Below are positions 23,679-29,298 of a DNA stretch of 29,298 bases, piece by piece; the stretch's first letter is position 1; every line of letters starts with the position of its first letter. This DNA is from an uncultured Lachnospiraceae bacterium (GTDB taxonomy: Bacteria; Bacillota; Clostridia; Lachnospirales; Lachnospiraceae). Where the stretch lies: positions 1 to 29,298 of the forward strand of contig CAJUAE010000039.1 of NCBI GenBank assembly GCA_910583965.1, given 5' to 3'. The position numbers and the translations under genes were made by a program. The notes under the pieces are model-generated. The model was not told the origin of the DNA and ran no database searches. It saw only the letters and a list, made by a program, of their open reading frames with translations.

Positions 23679-26513
23679 ATGAAAAATCGTGTTATTAAGA
23701 AGATTATGGCATACTTATTGGTGGGTGCCATGGTTATCACTACACCAATGACGGCATCAGCGACAGAAAGCGAACTTCAAAAAGCATATGGTGAAAGAAG
23801 TGATAGCGATACTGACAACGATGAGAAGAAGTTGTGGTCTAACTCAGATTCAGACACAAATACCAGAACAAGTACACAGGCAACAGTTCCTATTCCAGAC
23901 ACAGTTCAAAAACATGAACTGAATATTTTGGGAATTACACTGGATAAATCTGAGATGGAGCTGGACTTAGAGGAAAGAAAAAGTGGTTTCCTGAAAGCTA
24001 GAGTGTTATTTGATGACTGGAATGCTGAAGACGAGGAAATGGATTGGGTCACCAAAGAAGAAAAAGAGGCAATCGAAAAAGAAATTAAATGGTTTAGTGA
24101 TGACCCTAAAGTTGCTGTAGTAGGCTGGGGAAGCAATGGTGGTGATAATACATTAGCTTCAGTAATGGCAAAGTCCGCAGGCCAAGCAAAAATTTATGCT
24201 TGGATTGAGGCAGATGGTCTAGCTTATGTGAACTCTAACAGACCAACTGAAGGAGATTATATTGCAGAAGCTACTGTCACAGTAGTTGATGATAATTATG
24301 AAATTTCATTTAAGGAAATGAAGTTCGCAACAGGACGGAATTATGATCTTAAAGACTATATTTCTCTGCAATATGGCAAAGGAGAAAAAGCAAGAAAGGT
24401 AGACTTAAAAGATAGTGCAGAACAAGTTGTATTCTCTAATGTGAAAATAATAGAAGCAGCAGATAAAAAAGCAAAAGCTAGTGGAGTTAAATTATCAGAT
24501 GATGGTATTCTTAATATAACTAAAAATAGTAAATTAGCAGAAAACGATAAAATTAGTGTTGATATTGCTACTGCATCTGGAAAATCAGCAACAGGAACCA
24601 TTGAAATTGTTAAAGCAAACAATGTAAAAACCATTAGATTTAAAGGTACCAAAGATGAAATTGATATGGGTTCCAATGCTGATTATAAGGCTGAAGAACT
24701 AGATGATCAGAAAAATGTAATTGAGAAAGCTAAAGTTTCAAAAGAGATTGGGTGGAATGTTAAAAACGAAACTGGTAAAAAGGCTATATTAGAAATTACT
24801 TGGGATGATAACTCAGAGACAGCAGCTAAGACAGATGAACTTACATGGACTTCAAGTAATGCATCGATAGTCACTGTAAAGCCAATTAGAGTTTCAGAGA
24901 ATAACAACATTGCAACAAAAGCAGAAATTATTCCTCAAAATATTGGTAACGCAAAAATAACCGTAGCATCTGCTGCAGGCAAAAAAGCTACTCTTACTGT
25001 AACAGTTAAAGCTACTCCAGCAAGCATTGAGATTGATCATAACAAAGATACACAAGGAAAGCAACTTCCTATTTATGCATGGTCAGGAAAAGCAATCACC
25101 TTAACAGCTACAATGAAAGGTGAAAATGGTTTGGTTCTTCCAGCAACAGCAACAAAACTGGGCTGGGCAACAACTGAAACAGACAAAGACAAAAAGAAAA
25201 AAGCTAAGGTTACAACCAACAAGGATAATTCTGGTAAAGTAGTACCAATTACTGCATTATTAGATTTAACAAAAGATGATAAACTTAAGGAAGATGTAGC
25301 TATATATCATGTAAAAGTTAGCACCAAAGCGAAATTTAATGGTAAGCAAATAAGCTCAGAGCCAGTAGAATTAACATTTAGACAAAGCAATATTGGTGAC
25401 ATTACTATTAATGAGGTGCAAAATCAAGAAGTAATTCAAGTTGTTGGTAGACTGCCACAGATAAAGAGTGATCTAAGAAAACTTTATGTTGGTAACAATA
25501 CATACAGATACAATGCAACAGCATATGTACCAGAAGGCCAGAAGTTAGTCCTTGCGGGCAGTGATCAAGATAGTAAGAACAGAGATGGAATTGAAGATTC
25601 TATTGTATGGTCTGTAAAGAGTGCTAAAGTTGCTACAATTGATGACAATGGTAATCTTGTTCCTGTTGGACCCGGAAAAACAGATGTTACAGCAAGCTAT
25701 GTTTCTCTTAAATATACAAATGGCAAACCAAAAGCTACTGTAAGAAAGAAGACAATTTCTGTTCAGGTAATACAGAAGGCTACTTCAATTTCTTTTGCTA
25801 AAGAGATTCAGGTAATTAATCCTAAGCCAGGTAAATCTATTAATGCTACATTTACTATTAAAAATGTAACACCTAAGAAAGCTACATACAATGTTACGGA
25901 TTGGAAGGTATTAGCACAAGGACCTGAAGGTAAGATTACAAATATTACTTTAGATGGTTCTAAAAATTCAGACGCAATTGCAGTTGATTCTAGGGATAAA
26001 AATGGAAATCTTAAGAAAGCAGCTAAGATTACAATTCCTGATAAGTTAGCGCAGCCAGGTACTGTAATTAAAGTCGGTGCATATACAGATGGTGGTGCTG
26101 TTGCATATGGATATCTGTATATTACTGATAAGACAACAAAGGTTACAGCTGAATTGACTGGAGATAAAGTTAATAAAGAAGGAAATAAGGTTTCTATAAG
26201 AGTTGGTGATACAGCTAGTATTAAGGCAAGCGTTATTGTTAATAATACCACTAAGGATACAGAGCCTTGGAAGATTAATAAAGAAACAACTAATTTAGGA
26301 GTAAATACTCCAAATACTTATGTAACAGAGCCTGTTACATACTCTTTGGATAAAAACTCTGCGAAACTGATTCGTGTTGATAGTAATGGTAAGGTTACAG
26401 CTTTAAAGAACGGTAAGGCTAAAGTTACTGTTTCAACACTGTCTGGTAAGAAGACTACTGTTTCATTTGAAGTGAAAGTCAAAGAAGCACCTAAAGCAGA
26501 GAGTGCTAAGTAA
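23679..26513 (+). CDS. Large secreted protein with bacterial Ig-like (Big_2) domains
   Basis: Exported cell-surface or extracellular protein of 944 residues. A signal peptide is clear: basic start KNRVIKKIM, hydrophobic core, then TPMTASA with cleavage expected near residue 28. An acidic Ser/Asp-rich linker follows (about 40-62). The rest is beta-rich, with Big_2-like units recognisable by WTSSNASIVTVKP...GNAKITVASAAG (about 390-434), IVWSVKSAKVATIDDNGNLV (about 642-661, then TASYVSLKY), and SAKLIRVDSNGKVTALKNGK at the C-terminus (about 894-913). There is no LPXTG motif, S-layer domain or enzyme domain, so attachment is unclear. A GGAGGAAAAGG ribosome site precedes the ATG. Parts of it recur as broken copies downstream at 26622-27155 (minus) and 29208-29298. 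Confidence 0.88.
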   Translation: MKNRVIKKIMAYLLVGAMVITTPMTASATESELQKAYGERSDSDTDNDEKKLWSNSDSDTNTRTSTQATVPIPDTVQKHELNILGITLDKSEMELDLEERKSGFLKARVLFDDWNAEDEEMDWVTKEEKEAIEKEIKWFSDDPKVAVVGWGSNGGDNTLASVMAKSAGQAKIYAWIEADGLAYVNSNRPTEGDYIAEATVTVVDDNYEISFKEMKFATGRNYDLKDYISLQYGKGEKARKVDLKDSAEQVVFSNVKIIEAADKKAKASGVKLSDDGILNITKNSKLAENDKISVDIATASGKSATGTIEIVKANNVKTIRFKGTKDEIDMGSNADYKAEELDDQKNVIEKAKVSKEIGWNVKNETGKKAILEITWDDNSETAAKTDELTWTSSNASIVTVKPIRVSENNNIATKAEIIPQNIGNAKITVASAAGKKATLTVTVKATPASIEIDHNKDTQGKQLPIYAWSGKAITLTATMKGENGLVLPATATKLGWATTETDKDKKKKAKVTTNKDNSGKVVPITALLDLTKDDKLKEDVAIYHVKVSTKAKFNGKQISSEPVELTFRQSNIGDITINEVQNQEVIQVVGRLPQIKSDLRKLYVGNNTYRYNATAYVPEGQKLVLAGSDQDSKNRDGIEDSIVWSVKSAKVATIDDNGNLVPVGPGKTDVTASYVSLKYTNGKPKATVRKKTISVQVIQKATSISFAKEIQVINPKPGKSINATFTIKNVTPKKATYNVTDWKVLAQGPEGKITNITLDGSKNSDAIAVDSRDKNGNLKKAAKITIPDKLAQPGTVIKVGAYTDGGAVAYGYLYITDKTTKVTAELTGDKVNKEGNKVSIRVGDTASIKASVIVNNTTKDTEPWKINKETTNLGVNTPNTYVTEPVTYSLDKNSAKLIRVDSNGKVTALKNGKAKVTVSTLSGKKTTVSFEVKVKEAPKAESAK

Positions 26514-26571
26514 TTTATTAAAGTAAAAGAAGGGTTATTTCGTTAAGATATTGACTTGATAACATCTTTTG

Positions 26572-26610
26572 AGGCAGAGATAGGGAATTCCTATCTCTGC
26601 CTATTTTTGT
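26572..26610 (+). terminator. Intrinsic terminator of the Big_2 gene
   Basis: A perfect 13-bp stem, AGGCAGAGATAGG with CCTATCTCTGCCT (26572-26602), loop GAATT, followed by ATTTTTGTT. Confidence 0.9.
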
Positions 26611-26628
26611 TAGTCCATGGACTAACAA
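26607..26628. repeat. 22-bp perfect palindrome
   Basis: TTGTTAGTCCA (26607-26617) is followed at once by its exact reverse complement. It overlaps the T-tract after the Big_2 terminator on one side and the stop codon of the inverted Big_2 fragment (26622-26624, minus) on the other. No loop and no T-run on the minus strand. Confidence 0.6.
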
Positions 26629-27155
26629 GTAAAATAAGACTGAGAATCGCCACCTGTCCATATAGGAGCTTCTTCATTACTAAAGCTTGTAGTCAACTGT
26701 CCACTTGATGCAAGAGTAATTGAAGTATTTTTATCAACCATTTGCCCATTTAACTTAACAGTATATGGTTTTGTTATCTTATCAGTTACATAGATGATTT
26801 CGGTTTTCCTTTTGCATCATACTTCAACGAAACATAACTTGCAGTAATAGTTGCTTTTCCTGCACTCACTGCTGTAAGTCTACCATCTGAACTAATTGTT
26901 GCTGCTTTTCCACTGACAGTCCATGCAATAGCAGCTGCCTGTTCTGGATCTTCGACTAATTTTAAATTACTATTTTCATATTTATTGACCCATGTATGTG
27001 GTACATATTTATAATCTTTGCCTACATATATTTTTCTTGTAGTGCTCTTTGTAACAGGCATTTTACCCAGTATCTGTATTGGGTTACTGGCTACTATATC
27101 ATTTTCTAAATCTACAGTTTTTGTGATTTCATCTACTGTAATATCTGCTTATATT
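26622..27155 (-). pseudogene. Broken inverted paralogue of the Big_2 protein
   Basis: The minus strand encodes a diverged copy of two separated parts of the 944-aa protein. From about 27149 down to 26795 it reads ADITVDEI ... KIYVGKDYKYVPHTWV ... ITASYVSLKYDAKGKPKS, matching parent residues about 573-685 (DITINEV, KLYVGNNTYRYNATAYV, VTASYVSLKYTNGKPKA). It then shifts frame and continues IIYVTDKITKPYTVKLNGQ ... APIWTGG, matching parent residues about 812-864 (LYITDKTTKVTAELTGDK ... TEPW), before stopping at 26622-26624. About 125 residues are missing at the joint. There is no signal peptide; an in-frame stop lies just upstream of the matching part. Not functional as it stands. Confidence 0.8.
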
Positions 27156-27210
27156 GAAATTTATCACGACCATTTGAGATTTTCATTTAATTATGATATT
27201 ATGATGTTAA

Positions 27211-27390
27211 GATACCAGGGTCAAAAGGTCAAGAAATCCTCTTGCAAGCTTGACAGGACTTTCAGACAGTGAAATTGATGACTTTCAGACAGGAATGCGA
27301 GAGATTATGCGCTACATTAAAAGCTGCAAAAGTATTTTGCTCTCAATGAAGAAACAGCAAGACGATATTATAAGACATATGTGTAAGTAG
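27211..27390 (+). pseudogene. Unidentified C-terminal gene fragment
   Basis: An open frame with no start codon at its head reads RNPLASLTGLSDSEIDDF, then QTGMREIMRYIKSCKSILL, SMKKQQDDIIRHMCK and a TAG stop. It is preceded by an in-frame stop at 27208-27210 and has no ribosome site. The composition looks like the helical tail of a real protein, perhaps a mobile-element protein, but I do not recognise it. Confidence 0.35.
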
Positions 27391-27410
27391 TATTTCGAGG
27401 CAAAACAAAA

Positions 27411-27453
27411 CTATGCTTTATAGAACCTGTCAAAGTAGTTCTATAAAGCATAG
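27411..27453 (+). promoter_or_regulatory. 16-bp perfect hairpin just upstream of the AAA-ATPase gene
   Basis: CTATGCTTTATAGAAC (27411-27426) pairs perfectly with GTTCTATAAAGCATAG (27438-27453), with an 11-nt loop. It ends 18 nt before the ATG, right before the GAGAGG ribosome site. There is no T-run after it. It could control translation, block readthrough from upstream, or mark the end of a mobile unit. Confidence 0.65.
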
Positions 27454-27471
27454 AACATGAGAGGTAAATAG

Positions 27472-29220
27472 ATGAACGAAAACAAGGTTGGAATTGGCTA
27501 TCAAAATTTTGCAGAAATAAGAGAGGAACATATATTCTATATTGATAAGACATATTTTATTAGAGATTGGTGGGAGTATGCTGATAAAGTAACACTTATT
27601 ACACGACCACGGCGCTTTGGTAAAACTTTAAACATGAGTATGATAGAATGCTTCTTTTCCAACCAATATGCTGGCAGAAGCGATTTGTTTGAAGGATTAT
27701 CCATCTGGAAAGAAAAAGATCCTTCAGGTAAATATATATACAGACAGCTCCAAGGCACATTTCCTGTAATATTCTTAAGTTTCGCTAACATAAAAGCAAC
27801 AAAATATGAAGACATGATATATAAAATAACAGAGGTAATTGCTGACTTGTATGCGCAAAATTATAATTTACTCAAAGAAAATCTATTAAATGAGAATGAG
27901 AAAGAATATTATAGAAGTATTAAACCTGGAATGGAAGAAAAAGTTGCATCTGGCGCAATATATTTTATGGCAAATTTTCTGCAGCGCTACTATAACAAAA
28001 AAGTCATTATCATTCTTGACGAATATGATACACCAATGCAGGAATCATGGTTATCTGGGTACTGGAATGAAGCGTCTGATTTTTTTAGAGGTCTTTTTAA
28101 TTCTACTTTTAAAACAAACCCTTATCTTTTACGAGGGTTAATTACAGGAATTACAAGAATCTCAAAAGAAAGCATTTTCTCTGATCTAAATAACTTAGAA
28201 GTAGTAACTACCACTTCAGATAAGTATCAGACTGCTTTTGGATTTACTGAAAAAGAAGTATTTGAAGCGTTGGATAACGCCGGACTTGGCAAAGAAAAAA
28301 AAGGAGTAAAAGAATGGTATGATGGTTTTACGTTTGGAAGTATTTCAGATATCTATAATCCATGGTCTATTGTTTCATTTATTGGAAAAAAAGGGAAATA
28401 TGATACTTATTGGTCAAACACAAGCGGAAATGGACTTATAAATTCATTGGTGCAAAGAGGGAATACGACTATAAAGAGCGCAATGGAGGATTTAATAAAA
28501 GGAGGTCAATTAACAACAGAACTTGATGAACAGATTATATTTAATCAGCTAATTGCTAATACAAATGCAGTTTGGAGCCTGTTACTTGCAACAGGATATT
28601 TGAGAGTACTAAAAATGGAGTATATAGGACAGTATAAAAGAAAAGTATATACACTTGCTCTCACAAACATGGAAGTACAAAGTATGTTTGAAGTTATGAT
28701 AAAAAGCTGGTTTGAAAATATTACTGAGATTGCATATAATAACTTTATAAAAGCACTTTTAATGAATGATGTTGATGCAATGAACGAATTTATGACAGAA
28801 ATTGCACTTCAAAGTTTCTCGAATTTTGATATCGCTCCAAGTGCCTCCTCAAAGGATGCACCAGAACGTTTTTACCATGGTTTTGTATTAGGGCTAATGG
28901 TAGAACTCTCTGGCAGATATCAGATTATCTCAAACAGAGAAAGCGGATTTGGACGCTATGATATTATGCTTATCCCGAAAAACAAAGAAAAAGACAATGC
29001 ATATATCATAGAATTTAAAGTGTATAAGTCTGCGAAAGAAAAGAATCTTGAAGATACTGTTCAAAATGCTCTTGCTCAAATACAAGAAAAACAATATGAT
29101 ACTCAGTTACTTGCAGAAGGCTTTGCAGCAAGGCAAATTAAAAAATATGGTTTTGCATTTCATGGAAAAACTTGTCTAATTGGAGCAAATACAGATAAAG
29201 CAAAAAGTCTGCGAAATTGA
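27472..29220 (+). CDS. AAA-ATPase-like / PD-(D/E)XK nuclease-like protein
   Basis: A 582-residue protein of the AAA-ATPase_like (PF09820) plus PDDEXK_9 (PF08011) type, common and multi-copy in gut Bacteroidetes and Clostridia and of unproven function. The N-terminus has IGYQNFAEIREEHIFYIDKT, then Walker A RPRRFGKT (GKT at 50-52) and Walker B VIIILDEYDTPM. GLITGITRISKESIFSDLNN is also family-typical. The C-terminal nuclease-like motif has D497 in GRYDIML, then E514 and K516 in IIEFKVYK, so the active-site residues are present. A GAGAGG ribosome site precedes the ATG. The final codons (SLRN and stop) come from a Big_2-gene-like sequence read in another frame, so the original C-terminus may have been slightly different. 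Confidence 0.88.
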   Translation: MNENKVGIGYQNFAEIREEHIFYIDKTYFIRDWWEYADKVTLITRPRRFGKTLNMSMIECFFSNQYAGRSDLFEGLSIWKEKDPSGKYIYRQLQGTFPVIFLSFANIKATKYEDMIYKITEVIADLYAQNYNLLKENLLNENEKEYYRSIKPGMEEKVASGAIYFMANFLQRYYNKKVIIILDEYDTPMQESWLSGYWNEASDFFRGLFNSTFKTNPYLLRGLITGITRISKESIFSDLNNLEVVTTTSDKYQTAFGFTEKEVFEALDNAGLGKEKKGVKEWYDGFTFGSISDIYNPWSIVSFIGKKGKYDTYWSNTSGNGLINSLVQRGNTTIKSAMEDLIKGGQLTTELDEQIIFNQLIANTNAVWSLLLATGYLRVLKMEYIGQYKRKVYTLALTNMEVQSMFEVMIKSWFENITEIAYNNFIKALLMNDVDAMNEFMTEIALQSFSNFDIAPSASSKDAPERFYHGFVLGLMVELSGRYQIISNRESGFGRYDIMLIPKNKEKDNAYIIEFKVYKSAKEKNLEDTVQNALAQIQEKQYDTQLLAEGFAARQIKKYGFAFHGKTCLIGANTDKAKSLRN

Positions 29221-29298
29221 TTCGTGTTGATAGTAACGGTAAGGCTAAGGAACTGTTAATAAATAACTACTTACAAAATATACCAAGTTGTGCTATAC
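29208..29298 (+). pseudogene. Remnant of the Big_2 gene 3' end
   Basis: 29208-29244 matches 26358-26394 of the intact gene at 35 of 37 positions, encoding SAKLIRVDSNGK in the Big_2 frame. The match then skips 24 bp between direct repeats AAYGGTAAGG and continues AACGGTAAGGCTAA...ACTGTT. The frame stays open to the window edge (KELLINNYLQNIPSCAI) but no longer resembles the parent after ACTGTT. An in-frame stop lies just before it at 29196-29198, so it has no own start. Confidence 0.75.

Noticed and set aside
27018..27272. 84-codon plus-strand open frame
   Set aside because: Most of it is antisense to the broken Big_2 copy, and the hydrophobic start reflects the reverse reading of that sequence.
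1..29298. CRISPR array, tRNA or rRNA genes
   Set aside because: No regularly spaced short repeats and no cloverleaf or rRNA-like sequence were seen on either strand.
29250..29298. Start of an insertion sequence at the right edge
   Set aside because: The sequence after the Big_2 match changes character, but too little is visible to identify an element end.

Overview
The window reads like a chromosomal segment of a low-to-mid GC Gram-positive anaerobe of the Lachnospiraceae (Roseburia/Agathobacter/Eubacterium type). The basis is the F-type ATP synthase gene order and protein sequences, strong AGGAGG-type Shine-Dalgarno (SD) sites, a Cache-type chemoreceptor, an ECF S-component, a bactofilin, and a large secreted Ig-like (Big_2) protein. 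This assignment rests on recalled family resemblance, not on a search.

Layout. 1-5445: F1Fo ATP synthase operon atpF-atpH-atpA-atpG-atpD-atpC, closed by a clear terminator. 5446-9862: PfkB-type fructokinase, cysteine synthase, methyl-accepting chemotaxis protein. 9846-12996: ECF transporter S-component (minus), bactofilin translationally coupled to an Eis-like acetyltransferase, and a small zinc-ribbon-like protein (minus). 13544-15639: an unrecognised 180-aa protein convergent with an alanine/glycine:cation symporter, their stop codons overlapping in the loop of a shared hairpin. 15668-17520: an accessory stretch with two copies of a structured repeat, an unknown 100-aa protein behind a pair of direct repeats, a small XRE regulator, and a MITE-like element with an 8-bp target duplication. 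17585-19713: a 620-aa regulator with two HTH-plus-helical-repeat halves, convergent with an unannotated 52-aa exported-peptide gene. 20336-26610: a two-gene glycosyltransferase operon (GT2 and GT-C membrane enzyme), then a 944-aa secreted Big_2 protein. 26607-29298: a scrambled zone in which broken copies of the Big_2 gene in both orientations flank an AAA-ATPase/PD-(D/E)XK gene.

The two most interesting signals are as follows. (1) A candidate peptide-sensing pair of RRNPP type: the tandem HTH-TPR regulator at 17585-19447 and the small exported peptide at 19555-19713 (minus). (2) A dispersed structured element of about 75-90 nt, present six times in 15 kb on both strands. It usually begins right at the T-tract of a terminator-like hairpin, has a branched stem with a conserved GAGGAAATAAG-like unpaired strand, and ends in a GAGTAGGGAAGA/TCTTCCCTACTC hairpin. 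One degenerate copy supplies the last codons of cysK. The Big_2 gene has also seeded fragments, and the ATPase gene borrows its stop codon from one of them.

No tRNA, rRNA, CRISPR array or complete insertion sequence was seen.
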